16,607 bases of DNA, from contig NZ_CALDDG010000100.1 of assembly GCF_937936435.1 (NCBI RefSeq), positions 1-16,607 of the forward strand, given 5' to 3'. The stretch is from an uncultured Sulfuricurvum sp. (GTDB lineage: Bacteria > Campylobacterota > Campylobacteria > Campylobacterales > Sulfurimonadaceae). Within the stretch, counting starts at the first letter, position 1. Each line of letters begins with the position of its first letter. Below, one piece after another: positions 1 to 7,930 of the stretch. The position numbers were made by a program, and so were the translations under genes. Below the pieces are notes generated by a model. The model was not told the origin of the DNA. It searched no databases and saw nothing but the letters and a program-made list of their open reading frames with translations.

Positions 1-764
1 CGGGTATCGGCGATCAGCATACCGGCGATAAATGCCCCCAGCGAATAGGTAAATCCCATCGTATGCGCCAGTAAGGAAGCTCCGATCAGGATCGAAAACA
101 CCGAACCCAAAAAGAGTTCTTCGAGTTCGGTTTTGGCTGAAAACTGAAGCAGCGCATTAACGATTTTGTCCCCGATCGTAAACATAAATACCACGACGAA
201 AACAGCGGAGATCACGGTTTTCAGAAAGATTTCACCGATGGATGCTCCGTCATTGGAGAGGAAGGTAATGAGAAGTAGAATCGGAATGACCGCTAAATCC
301 TGAAAGATCAAAATCCCCATCGATTTTTGCCCGTAAGGGGTATGAATGTCTTTGGACTCTTTAAGGTACGTCAGGACGATGGCGGTGGAAGAGAGCGAAA
401 ACGCGAGCGAAATAATCAGCGACGTGTTGAAATTGAGTCTGAAAAGGTAATAAGAGAGTAAAAATATGACGACTACGCTGAATACGACCTGCAACAAGCC
501 GTTAGTGAGGAGAATATCTTTCATTTTCTTGATTTTTTCGAGACTGAGTTCCAGCCCGATGGTAAACATCAAAAAGACGATTCCGAATTCTCCGATCAGC
601 TCTAAAGAGTCATTGCCCATACCATTGAAGCCGAAAAGATAGCTGATGATGGTTCCTGTACCGATATAGCCTAAAATGTGGGAGATGCCGAGGCGTTTTA
701 GAATGATATTGAGTACCGTGGCGATGGCAACGGTTAAAAAAATTGATAAGAGTAATTGTTCCAT
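1..764 (-). CDS. Kef/CPA2-type cation:proton antiporter (partial)
   Basis: Inner-membrane monovalent cation/proton antiporter of the CPA2 (Kef-type, Na_H_Exchanger) family, exchanging K+ or Na+ for H+. My own reverse-strand translation gives 254 codons from an ATG at 764, with the frame open to the window edge, so the C-terminal part is missing. Visible family signatures in order: hydrophobic N-terminus MEQLLLSIFL, then GYIGTG, FLMFTIGLEL, SLSSTAIVLTYL, FQDLAVIP and LGAFIAGMLIAD, all at the spacing usual for Kef transport domains. Whether TrkA-N/RCK regulatory domains follow cannot be seen. No Shine-Dalgarno sequence precedes the ATG. A TATAAT box lies only 7 nt upstream, so the transcript may be leaderless. 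It follows queH on the same strand after 74 nt. The family is confident; the ion specificity is unknown. Confidence 0.9.
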   Translation of the reverse strand, partial: MEQLLLSIFLTVAIATVLNIILKRLGISHILGYIGTGTIISYLFGFNGMGNDSLELIGEFGIVFLMFTIGLELSLEKIKKMKDILLTNGLLQVVFSVVVIFLLSYYLFRLNFNTSLIISLAFSLSSTAIVLTYLKESKDIHTPYGQKSMGILIFQDLAVIPILLLITFLSNDGASIGEIFLKTVISAVFVVVFMFTIGDKIVNALLQFSAKTELEELFLGSVFSILIGASLLAHTMGFTYSLGAFIAGMLIADT

Positions 765-771
765 GATGGAA

Positions 772-777
772 ATTATA
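772..777 (-). promoter_or_regulatory. -10 box close to the antiporter start
   Basis: The minus strand reads CACTATAATTTCC just before the antiporter ATG at 764, with a perfect TATAAT at 777-772. Transcription from it would begin at about 765, at or next to the start codon. I see no good -35 hexamer (CACCTG at 17-bp spacing). Confidence 0.4.
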
Positions 778-838
778 GTGAACAATTGCCGTTTCAGGTG
801 GCTAATTTATGGTTAAAAAGTAGGCTTGCGTAGAGAAT

Positions 839-1918
839 TTACAAAAGAATGAGCCGCTCTCTCGTATCCTCATACGTTTTTGTCTCTAAAATGAGATTGA
901 TTTTAGCATTTGGTATCTCATCCACGACGATAATCGCCGAGGTATTAAACGGGTTTCTTGTAAGGCGAGAACGAAGTGCAATTTCGGTTTCGATCAACGG
1001 TGTGTTAAACATCAACTCTTTTGTATTTTGATATGCGGATGAGGTTAGGGCATTAAACGTTTCAATAGTAATCAATCGAACCTCTTCGCGATTCAGAAAA
1101 AATTGTCCGTCAATCTCAAAATCGATATTTCCCTGTGCCTGGGTACGGTTGATGATCGAATAGAAGAGGGGATAGGAGGGGATGATTTCTGAACCGACTT
1201 TGAGAGAAGAACGGAGGAGGCGGTAGTTTAAAAACCGTTCTTTGATGATGCGATAAGGGGTGCCTTGATCTTCTAGCTTCATCCGTTTTTTATAGAGTTC
1301 CAAACGCTCTTCGATCGAAGCAGGGAGGATTTGGCGAGAAATAGGGGAGAACATCTCATCCATCAGGCGGTGCTGCTGATCGCGCTGCATGGTGAGCCCG
1401 TAGATACAGCCGCAGTAGTCTTGACGGTAGAGCTGCTGTTCTTTGCTAACGCGACCTTGATCGTTGGTTCCGCCATTTTTGCGGTAATCGAATGCGATAA
1501 ATTCGACACCATGTGTTGAATGGAATGCATCGCCCGATTTTTTGAGCTGTTCTTGCGATTTTAGGGGGCTGACGAGGAGGGTTGTGGTCATGGAGGTTTC
1601 GCCGAGTTCGAGCGCTTTGTGGGCGCTTACCTCGAAACGTTTGTCAAAGCATACTTCACAGCGTGAGCCTTTTTCCGGCTCTTTTTCGAGTCCCCGGACG
1701 GCATCCATCCAGTTTTCATAATCATAAGGGCCTACTATCAGCTCAATGCCCAGTTTTTTGCAGCTGCGTTCCACATCGAGAAGTCGGAGGCGGTATTCGC
1801 TGTAAGGGTGGATATTGGGATCATAGAAGAACCCGACGAGCTTTTCGTCAGGGTACTCCTGCTGCAGTTTCTCCATAAAGAAATGGGAATCGACGCTGCA
1901 GCAGATATGGACTAGCAT
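839..1918 (-). CDS. queH: Epoxyqueuosine reductase QueH (DUF208), long form
   Basis: Catalyses the last step of queuosine synthesis, reducing epoxyqueuosine to queuosine in the wobble position of GUN-anticodon tRNAs. It is the non-cobalamin alternative to QueG and acts in the cytoplasm. The family cysteines are visible: HICC at residues 4-7 (C6, C7), RCEVC at 86-90 (C87, C90) and YCGC at 168-171 (C169, C171), expected to bind a metal centre and an iron-sulfur cluster. The core ends near residue 200. About 150 further residues form a C-terminal extension absent from the short roughly 200-residue QueH proteins. The ATG lies 3 nt after the cyclophilin stop codon with no obvious Shine-Dalgarno, so translation is probably coupled to that gene. 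Identification is confident from the cysteine pattern. Confidence 0.9.
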   Translation of the reverse strand: MLVHICCSVDSHFFMEKLQQEYPDEKLVGFFYDPNIHPYSEYRLRLLDVERSCKKLGIELIVGPYDYENWMDAVRGLEKEPEKGSRCEVCFDKRFEVSAHKALELGETSMTTTLLVSPLKSQEQLKKSGDAFHSTHGVEFIAFDYRKNGGTNDQGRVSKEQQLYRQDYCGCIYGLTMQRDQQHRLMDEMFSPISRQILPASIEERLELYKKRMKLEDQGTPYRIIKERFLNYRLLRSSLKVGSEIIPSYPLFYSIINRTQAQGNIDFEIDGQFFLNREEVRLITIETFNALTSSAYQNTKELMFNTPLIETEIALRSRLTRNPFNTSAIIVVDEIPNAKINLILETKTYEDTRERLILL

Positions 1919-1921
1919 GAA

Positions 1922-2428
1922 TTAGTCGCGAGAAGCTAAAATCTCTACAGATTCGATGGTGTCGCGCATTTGAATGCTGTCTAGAACCGCCATAGATTCC
2001 GCATCGTCCGCTTCGATACCGCCGAATACGGTGTGTACGCCGTCAAGATGCGGGCAGCTTACGAAACAGATGAAGAATTGGCTTCCTCCGGTGTTTGGCC
2101 CTGCGTGTGCCATAGAAAGAGTTCCTTTGACGTGACGGTGTTTGTTAAGCGACGTTTCACACGGAATCGCCCAACCCGGTCCGCCTGTACCTGTACCGTG
2201 CGGGCATCCGCCCTGAGCCATGAATCCAGGGATTACACGGTGAAAGTTAAGCCCGTTGTAGTAACCGTCATTCACCAAAGCGGCAAAGTTCGCAACTGTA
2301 TTCGGAGTTTCGTCATTGTAGAGCTTGATCCACATAACTCCTTTTGCAGTGGTCATTTTTGCCCATTGATAATTTGCCAACTCTTCGGGAGTGACATCGT
2401 AAGTTTTAAGTTCTTTGCGTCCGAACAT
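1922..2428 (-). CDS. Cyclophilin-type peptidyl-prolyl cis-trans isomerase
   Basis: Cytoplasmic cyclophilin that catalyses cis-trans isomerisation of X-Pro peptide bonds; there is no signal peptide. The 168-residue protein has the full active-site set: FHRVIPGFMAQGG at residues 62-74 (R64, F69, Q72), MAHAG at 106-110, GSQFFI at 115-120 and HLDGVHTVFG at 127-136. The last has His where human cyclophilin A has the drug-contacting Trp, which is usual for bacterial forms. A short N-terminal addition (MFGRKELKTYDVT) precedes the fold. I chose the ATG at 2428 because AAGGA lies 8 nt upstream. An in-frame TTG at 2458 would add ten residues but sits inside the probable -10 region. It heads a run with queH and possibly the antiporter. 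Confidence 0.9.
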   Translation of the reverse strand: MFGRKELKTYDVTPEELANYQWAKMTTAKGVMWIKLYNDETPNTVANFAALVNDGYYNGLNFHRVIPGFMAQGGCPHGTGTGGPGWAIPCETSLNKHRHVKGTLSMAHAGPNTGGSQFFICFVSCPHLDGVHTVFGGIEADDAESMAVLDSIQMRDTIESVEILASRD

Positions 2429-2457
2429 AGTAGTGATCCTTGCGGGAGTTTTTTGCA

Positions 2458-2463
2458 ATTATA
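2458..2463 (-). promoter_or_regulatory. -10 box for the cyclophilin-queH operon
   Basis: The minus strand has CACTATAATTGC, a perfect TATAAT, about 30 nt before the cyclophilin ATG. The -35 region is weak (TTCGGA at 18 bp). The same CACTATAATT string precedes the antiporter gene. Confidence 0.45.
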
Positions 2464-2474
2464 GTGGATAAATC

Positions 2475-2503
2475 TTAACTATCCGAATGTAATGGGTTAT
2501 AAT
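2475..2503 (+). promoter_or_regulatory. Sigma70-type promoter for the histidine kinase gene
   Basis: TTAACT at 2475-2480 and TATAAT at 2498-2503 are separated by 17 bp, 31 nt upstream of the kinase start. With the opposing -10 box it forms a compact divergent promoter region. Confidence 0.6.
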
Positions 2504-2533
2504 TGAGGAATTTAATTCCCCTAAGGATGCTAT

Positions 2534-3772
2534 TTGGAGTCATGGCTACAGCAGCGATTGTCCCGTATCAGTCTGCGTGATCTGCATTTTTATCCGATCG
2601 TTTTTATCTTGGTATTTACGGTGGTCTTCTCCTCACTGTTAATCTATGACGAATATCGGGGATTTACCAAAACCGTCCATATCGATATGCCCTCAGGTGC
2701 CGAAGAGAATGTGACATCTTTGCATCCGCATACATTAAATAAAGCATTTCGGGGACGATTGATCAAAATCGTCTTGGAAATATCGACGCTGGCGTTGATA
2801 TTGTTCGGTTTCATCGTCGGAGTCTCAAAAATTGCCAATGCGATGATCGCCAAAGAGCTGGAGACGTTTTTTAAATTTTTCGAGTCGGCCCATTCGGATA
2901 TCAAGCAGATCAATCCGGACGAACTTTATTTTACCGAGTCCAAAAAAATGGCGGAATATGCCAATGAAATGGCAATGACGCTTCAGGAACAAAAAGAGAC
3001 GCTGCAGCGGTTAAACAGTTCCTTGGAAGAGAGGGTACAGCTGAAAACAAAAGCGTTGCAGCAAAAAAACGACGCTCTCGAAGAGGAGCAAAAATTTTCG
3101 CAAGGATTGTTGGAGTCGCACAAGCAGTTTATCCGGTATGCGATCCACGAGACCCATACGCCGCTCTCTGTCATTATGGCCAATATCGAACTCTTTACGA
3201 TGAACGAGGGACGTAACCGTTATCTGGCAAAAATCGAAGCCGCGGTGAAAAATATCTTCAGTATTTATGACGATTTGAGCTATCTGGTCAAAAAAGATCA
3301 GATCGATTATCCGAAAAAAGCGATCGACTTGGGAGAATACGTCGAAAAACGGCTGGAGTTCTTCGATGAGGTTGCGCAGTTTTCCAATCTGACATTTCAC
3401 TATACCCGTCCGGAATATCCTGCATGGATACAGTTTAATGAAACGAAACTTCAGCGGGTTATCGACAACAACTTGACGAATGCGATAAAATACACGAAAA
3501 ACGGCGAAACAATACGCGTCGGTGTCGAATCGGATACGCAAGAGAGCCGATTCTGGGTCGAGAGCAAGTCTCAAAAGATTCATGATGAGCAAAAGATTTT
3601 CGAGGCGTATTACCGCGAGCGGAAAAAAAAGGACGGTTTCGGATTGGGACTCAGTCTGGTCAAGGCGATTTGCGACGAAGACAACGTGGAGATCAAGATC
3701 TTTTCAAACCGCGATGCGACACGGTTCGAATATGTTTTTAGAAAGGACGGCGGTGAAAATACTTCTTCTTGA
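2534..3772 (+). CDS. Membrane sensor histidine kinase
   Basis: Sensor kinase of a two-component system in the inner membrane. The 412 residues show TM1 at about 18-38, an extracytoplasmic loop of roughly 35 residues (about 39-75), TM2 at about 76-100, a charged coiled-coil linker at about 140-200, and a HisKA-type dimerisation helix with HETHTP where H205 is the likely phosphoacceptor. An N-box follows (VIDNNLTNAIKYT, about 309-321), then a glycine box (DGFGLGLSLV, 367-376). The usual D-x-G-x-G (G1) motif is not recognisable: the segment before IFEAYYRE reads VESKSQKIHDEQ. The start is TTG, supported by AAGGA 6 nt upstream; no in-frame ATG is nearby. The gene overlaps the response regulator by 20 nt, so the two are a cognate pair. 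The signal is unknown; the downstream acetate genes are the obvious targets. Confidence 0.88.
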   Translation: MESWLQQRLSRISLRDLHFYPIVFILVFTVVFSSLLIYDEYRGFTKTVHIDMPSGAEENVTSLHPHTLNKAFRGRLIKIVLEISTLALILFGFIVGVSKIANAMIAKELETFFKFFESAHSDIKQINPDELYFTESKKMAEYANEMAMTLQEQKETLQRLNSSLEERVQLKTKALQQKNDALEEEQKFSQGLLESHKQFIRYAIHETHTPLSVIMANIELFTMNEGRNRYLAKIEAAVKNIFSIYDDLSYLVKKDQIDYPKKAIDLGEYVEKRLEFFDEVAQFSNLTFHYTRPEYPAWIQFNETKLQRVIDNNLTNAIKYTKNGETIRVGVESDTQESRFWVESKSQKIHDEQKIFEAYYRERKKKDGFGLGLSLVKAICDEDNVEIKIFSNRDATRFEYVFRKDGGENTSS

Positions 3773-4415
3773 AGACGAACAGATGCTGAGCGAAGCGATA
3801 CATGAATATCTGCTGGCGTTGGGGCATCAGGTCGTAGTTTTTTATGACGGGTACGATGCGCTTGCCGGATTGAAAAAAGAGACGTTCGATCTGCTGGTAT
3901 TGGATATCAACGTCCCCGGAATCGACGGTCTGGATTTGCTCGAAGAACTGCATACGATGAAAATACGCCCTCCGACCATCTACATCAGCGCTTTGGTCGA
4001 TATCGAAGGGATTAGCCGTGCATACGATCTGGGATGCTACGATTATCTGAAAAAACCGTTTCATCTCAAAGAGCTCGCACTGCGTATCGATAAAGTGATC
4101 CAGAACAGTGCCACCCCTCAAAATCACATCCGTTTATCTAAAAGTTACGGATACGATGTTTCGACATCGACTTTAGTGTGTGATAACGTAACACAACCGT
4201 TGACGAAGCGCCAACTCCAAATTATCGACCTGTTGGCCAAAAATCGGGGAAGAGTTGTCGATTTCGACCAGTTTCGCGCCTATATATGGGATGATGAGTA
4301 CGTGGATAACGCGACTATACGGGCTGAAGTGAGCCGATTGAAAAAAAGTCTCAAAGAGGATTTCATCCAAAACATTCGTGCGATAGGTTACATGATCGAT
4401 ATTCCTCGCAATTAA
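3753..4415 (+). CDS. OmpR-family response regulator
   Basis: DNA-binding response regulator paired with the kinase upstream. The 220 residues start KILLLEDEQ with the acidic pair E7/D8, the phosphoacceptor D51 in LVLDINVPG, S79 in the Thr/Ser switch position and K101 in YLKKPF. The C-terminal half (about 130-220) is a winged-helix Trans_reg_C domain (LTKRQLQIIDLLAKNRG, then ATIRAEVSRLKKSL, then IRAIGYMI). The frame is open far upstream inside the kinase gene, but the start is best placed at GTG 3753, because AAGGA lies 5 nt before it and the receiver fold begins exactly there. It probably binds the 11-bp repeats before the porin gene. Confidence 0.92.
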   Translation: MKILLLEDEQMLSEAIHEYLLALGHQVVVFYDGYDALAGLKKETFDLLVLDINVPGIDGLDLLEELHTMKIRPPTIYISALVDIEGISRAYDLGCYDYLKKPFHLKELALRIDKVIQNSATPQNHIRLSKSYGYDVSTSTLVCDNVTQPLTKRQLQIIDLLAKNRGRVVDFDQFRAYIWDDEYVDNATIRAEVSRLKKSLKEDFIQNIRAIGYMIDIPRN

Positions 4416-4488
4416 TATGTTACTTTTTTACTCATAATCCCTCTAAACTCTTTTAAGTACGTAGATAATTTTTTCTAATTCGGTAATT

Positions 4489-4520
4489 GCTACGTTAATG
4501 CTACGTTTCGTTCTCATAAT
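4489..4520 (+). promoter_or_regulatory. Putative OmpR/PhoB-type operator and -10 box before the porin
   Basis: GCTACGTT occurs at 4489-4496 and again at 4500-4507, an exact direct repeat with an 11-bp period, which is the spacing typical of OmpR/PhoB-family half-sites. CATAAT at 4515-4520 is a plausible -10 box. The repeats occupy the place of the -35 hexamer, as expected for an activator-dependent promoter. Binding by the adjacent regulator is inference. Confidence 0.5.
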
Positions 4521-4554
4521 GACACTGATAAAAAATTTAGTTCAAGGAGTGAGG

Positions 4555-5913
4555 ATGAGAGGTACAGTATCTCTATCGCTTTTAGCGTCGGTTTTGGTAC
4601 TCAACGCTACGGCGGCCGATGATCTTGTCGGAATGTTCAGCGAGGGGAAAGTAAGCGGGCAGTTCCGCGAATTTTCGATCAGCCGTGATTATGACGGTTC
4701 ACCGACCTATACACGAAGCGCCAATACCCTCGGCGGATACATCAAATACGAAACCGGAGCATGGAACGGGTTAAGTTTGGGTGCGGCGGCGTATGCCACA
4801 ATCGGGTTTCACTTAGAAGACCGTACAGACTGGAAACAAGTAGACCCGACTCTCCTCGGTTCACACAATGAAAACGATATTTATCTCGGAGAAGCGTATC
4901 TCCAATATAAATACGCTAACACGACATTTAAAGCCGGACGCCAAAAATTGGATACTCCGATGGCGGGAAGCGATGATGCCCGTATGCTTCCGAACCTCTT
5001 TGAAGCGTATGTATTGACGAATACGGACGTCAAAGATACGACATTGATCGCGGCGCATGTAACGAAATTCGCAGCCGGGACGTTTGCGAATGCCTACAAT
5101 ATCCCAAGCAGCGGATCGGCGGCAGCTATAGCGTCGGGTCAAGCGCTTGCGTTAACATCGGGTTACAGCGGTGTCACGGATGGAACCGCATATGTAGGCC
5201 AATTCGAAGATATGGGCAAATACGCGATCGGTGACAGCACCGGAGGCGTGAGTGTCGCTGCTGCGGTTTATACCGGAATTCCCGGATTGAAACTTCAACT
5301 ATGGGATTATTATGCGCATGATATCCTCAATGCCGTTTATGCGGAGGCAAACTACGGATGGGCTTATGCAAGCGGTATCGCTCCGTATGTCGGCGCGCAA
5401 TGGATCAATGAACGCGATGTCGGTTCGAACAATGTCATCGATAAAGTCGAGAGCGATTTTATCGCCGCAAAAGTCGGGGTGAAAGTAGCGAATTTCGACA
5501 TCTACGCTGCCGTTTCACAAAACAGCAAAGACTCTTCGGCCGCGGTTAACGGCGGAACGATTTCTCCGTGGGGCGGGATGCCTGCATATACGCAGGGGAT
5601 GGTTACACGTCACCAGTTCATGGCGGGAACCGATGCATGGAAAGTTGCCGGAAGCTATAACTGGAAAGATATGGGGATTAATTTGAATACGGGTGTTTAT
5701 TATGCCTCTTTCGATATGGACGAGCTGAACGGATATTCCGACGGACATGCGTGGACAGCGACGGAATCGGGATTCGACATCATTTTTGTTCCTGAAACGA
5801 TTAAGAAATTGCAACTGCGTTTCCGCGGAAATTTTCCGCGTGACTTTAAAGAAACGGCAACAACCCACACGGATTGGAATGAATACCGTTTCATCGCCAA
5901 TTATAACTTTTAA
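4555..5913 (+). CDS. OprD-family outer membrane porin
   Basis: Outer-membrane beta-barrel channel, here probably for acetate or other small carboxylates given the downstream genes. The 452-residue precursor has a signal peptide (MRGTVSLSLLASVLVLNATA, likely cut before ADD). Alternating hydrophobic/aromatic strands follow, including the OprD-like segment LGEAYLQYKY ... FKAGRQKLDTPMAGSDDARMLPN. It ends in NYNF, with the terminal aromatic residue recognised by the BAM machinery. The ATG at 4555 is preferred over an in-frame ATG at 4498: AAGGAG sits 5 nt before it, it gives a clean signal peptide, and the upstream ATG lies inside the regulatory repeats. The next gene's ribosome binding site overlaps the stop codon. 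Substrate specificity is inferred from context only. Confidence 0.88.
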   Translation: MRGTVSLSLLASVLVLNATAADDLVGMFSEGKVSGQFREFSISRDYDGSPTYTRSANTLGGYIKYETGAWNGLSLGAAAYATIGFHLEDRTDWKQVDPTLLGSHNENDIYLGEAYLQYKYANTTFKAGRQKLDTPMAGSDDARMLPNLFEAYVLTNTDVKDTTLIAAHVTKFAAGTFANAYNIPSSGSAAAIASGQALALTSGYSGVTDGTAYVGQFEDMGKYAIGDSTGGVSVAAAVYTGIPGLKLQLWDYYAHDILNAVYAEANYGWAYASGIAPYVGAQWINERDVGSNNVIDKVESDFIAAKVGVKVANFDIYAAVSQNSKDSSAAVNGGTISPWGGMPAYTQGMVTRHQFMAGTDAWKVAGSYNWKDMGINLNTGVYYASFDMDELNGYSDGHAWTATESGFDIIFVPETIKKLQLRFRGNFPRDFKETATTHTDWNEYRFIANYNF

Positions 5914-5925
5914 AGGAGTTTCACT

Positions 5926-6240
5926 ATGAAACAAGAGATGGTTGATCGTATCAAAAACGATCCGGATTTTATTCTTTTGACCCGTGAGCGCAGCAAGTTT
6001 GCATGGACGCTTACGATTATTATGTTGGCGATTTATTTCGGATTCGTTTTGACGATTGCATTCGATCCGTTGATTTTGGGAACTCCGCTCTCCAGCGGCT
6101 CTGTGACAACCATCGGGATTCCTATCGGAATTGCCGTCATCATCAGTGCTTTTATCCTTACAGGGATATATGTACGCCGTGCAAACGGAGAATTTGACGA
6201 GCTTAGCGCACGTATCAAAGAGAAAGCGAAGGGAGAATAA
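5926..6240 (+). CDS. DUF485 small inner-membrane protein (YjcH-like)
   Basis: Small inner-membrane protein of the DUF485 family, which is regularly encoded just before ActP-type symporters and may be an accessory subunit; its biochemical role is not established. The 104 residues include two transmembrane helices (about 26-48 and 62-85), a charged N-terminus with DPDFILLTRERSKFAW, and a charged C-terminal helix (GEFDELSARIKEKAKGE). AAAGGAG overlaps the porin stop codon and drives the ATG at 5926. Its TAA stop overlaps the actP ATG by one base (TAATG), showing translational coupling. In E. coli the same order (acs-yjcH-actP) is known. Confidence 0.88.
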   Translation: MKQEMVDRIKNDPDFILLTRERSKFAWTLTIIMLAIYFGFVLTIAFDPLILGTPLSSGSVTTIGIPIGIAVIISAFILTGIYVRRANGEFDELSARIKEKAKGE

Positions 6241-7898
6241 TGAAAACGTTACTTTTGGTATTGCTCTCGGCGGCTGCGTATGCAGGCGAAGCATTGAGCG
6301 GAGCGGTTGAAAAACAACCGTTGAATATGTCGGCGATTACGATGTTTATCATTTTCGTCGGAGCGACTCTAGGGATCACCTACTGGGCGGCTAAACGGAC
6401 GAAAACGGCAAAAGATTTCTATACTGCCGGCGGCGGAATCACCGGGTTCCAAAACGGTATGGCGATTGCCGGAGATTATATGTCTGCGGCATCGTTTTTG
6501 GGGATTTCGGCCCTTGTATACTCAAAAGGGTATGACGGGTTGATCTATTCGATCGGGTTCTTGGTCGGTTGGCCGATCATTTTGTTCATGGTGGCGGAAC
6601 AGCTTCGTAACCTCGGTAAATATACGTTTGCCGATGTCGCTTCGTATCGTTTGCGCCAAACGCCGATCCGTACTTTGGCGGCGTTCGGTTCGATTGTAAC
6701 GGTTATTTTGTATCTGATCGCTCAAATGGTCGGTGCGGGTAAATTGATCCAGCTTCTGTTTGGTTTGGAGTATGAAGTAGCGGTTATTCTCGTCGGTGTG
6801 TTGATGATCCTTTACGTAACGTTCGGGGGAATGCTCGCGACGACATGGGTTCAAATCATCAAAGCGTTCTTGCTCCTCTCGGGTGCGACGTTCATGGCGA
6901 TTGCGGTTATGGCTCATTACGATTTTAATTTCGAATCGTTGTTTGCAACGGCGGTCAGCATGAAAGACCAGTCGATTATGGCTCCGGGCGGTTTGGTAAG
7001 CGATCCGATTTCGGCGATCTCTTTGGGTATCGCGTTGATGTTCGGTACAGCCGGGCTTCCGCATATCCTTATGCGCTTTTTCACCGTCAGCGATGCGAAA
7101 GAGGCACGTAAATCGGTTTTCTATGCGACAGGATTCATCGGATATTTCTATATCTTGACGTTCATCATCGGTTTCGGTGCGATCGTTATGGTTTTCCAAA
7201 ACCCGCAATATCTTGACGTTGCGAAACAAGCGGTTGAGGGCGGTGCTCCGATTCTCGGCGGAAACAACATGGCGGCGATCCACCTTTCTCATGCGGTAGG
7301 GGGCGATTTCTTCCTCGGATTTATCTCTGCGGTAGCGTTCGCAACAATCCTTGCGGTTGTTTCGGGTCTTACCTTGGCGGGGGCTTCGGCGATTTCGCAT
7401 GACTTGTATGCCAGCGTTATCAAAAAAGGAAAAACAGACGGGTTGATGGAGATGAAAGTTTCTAAAGTCGCCACAATCGTTTTGGGAATCGTAGCGATCT
7501 TTTTGGGAATTATTTTTGAAGACCAAAACATCGCGTTCATGGTCGGATTGGCGTTCGCGATTGCGGCAAGTGCCAACTTCCCGATTTTGTTCCTCTCTAT
7601 GTTCTGGTCAAAATTGACAACACGCGGTGCATTGTTGGGCGGTTCGCTCGGTCTTGCTACGGCTGCGGTCTTGGTGATCCTCGGGCCGACCGTATGGGTT
7701 GACGTATTAGGAAACGCGGAAGCGATTTTCCCGAATAAATATCCGGCTCTGTTCTCGGTAACAGCGGCATTCGTCGGTATCTGGTTCTTCTCGATCACCG
7801 ATAACAGCGAAGATGCGAAAAAAGAGAAAGAGGCGTTCGAAGCACAATATATCCGAAGCCAAACCGGTATCGGTGCCGAAGGTGCCGTTGAACATTAA
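6240..7898 (+). CDS. actP: ActP-type cation/acetate symporter (SSS family)
   Basis: Inner-membrane sodium:solute symporter that imports acetate or related short monocarboxylates with Na+. The 552 residues match the usual ActP length (about 550). They begin with a signal-peptide-like stretch (MKTLLLVLLSAAAYAG), as E. coli ActP does, followed by about 13 transmembrane segments. Family signatures: AKDFYTAGGGITGFQNGMA and GDYMSAASFLGIS near residues 58-90, GGMLATTWVQIIKA near 196-209, GTAGLPHILMRFFTV near 270-284, and ASAISHDLYA near 381-390. A charged tail (DNSEDAKKEKEAFEAQY) ends the protein. It is coupled to the DUF485 gene through TAATG. Acetate is the most likely substrate because acs lies downstream; propionate or pyruvate is not excluded. 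Confidence 0.9.
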   Translation: MKTLLLVLLSAAAYAGEALSGAVEKQPLNMSAITMFIIFVGATLGITYWAAKRTKTAKDFYTAGGGITGFQNGMAIAGDYMSAASFLGISALVYSKGYDGLIYSIGFLVGWPIILFMVAEQLRNLGKYTFADVASYRLRQTPIRTLAAFGSIVTVILYLIAQMVGAGKLIQLLFGLEYEVAVILVGVLMILYVTFGGMLATTWVQIIKAFLLLSGATFMAIAVMAHYDFNFESLFATAVSMKDQSIMAPGGLVSDPISAISLGIALMFGTAGLPHILMRFFTVSDAKEARKSVFYATGFIGYFYILTFIIGFGAIVMVFQNPQYLDVAKQAVEGGAPILGGNNMAAIHLSHAVGGDFFLGFISAVAFATILAVVSGLTLAGASAISHDLYASVIKKGKTDGLMEMKVSKVATIVLGIVAIFLGIIFEDQNIAFMVGLAFAIAASANFPILFLSMFWSKLTTRGALLGGSLGLATAAVLVILGPTVWVDVLGNAEAIFPNKYPALFSVTAAFVGIWFFSITDNSEDAKKEKEAFEAQYIRSQTGIGAEGAVEH

Positions 7899-7930
7899 TC
7901 TGTTGTCAAACAGCAGCCACAAAAACACTA

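Noticed and set aside
2033..2464. A 143-codon plus-strand frame opposite the cyclophilin
   Set aside because: The opposite strand carries all cyclophilin active-site motifs and a good ribosome binding site; this frame is a shadow.
3011..3592. A 193-codon minus-strand frame inside the histidine kinase
   Set aside because: Antisense to conserved kinase motifs and without any family signature.
3522..3752. Upstream extension of the response regulator frame
   Set aside because: The extra residues are a basic low-complexity shadow of the kinase gene. The GTG at 3753 has AAGGA at proper spacing, and the receiver domain starts there.
4498..4554. Alternative porin start at ATG 4498
   Set aside because: It has no Shine-Dalgarno, lies inside the repeat region and would put 19 extra residues before a standard signal peptide.
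5515..6294. A 259-codon minus-strand frame across the porin, DUF485 and actP starts
   Set aside because: It spans three real plus-strand genes, is low in recognisable structure and has no supported start.
6522..7526. A 334-codon open frame on the minus strand inside actP
   Set aside because: Its translation is extremely rich in R, D, N and Q, with no domain pattern, and it is fully antisense to a well-supported membrane protein gene. It is a codon-bias shadow.
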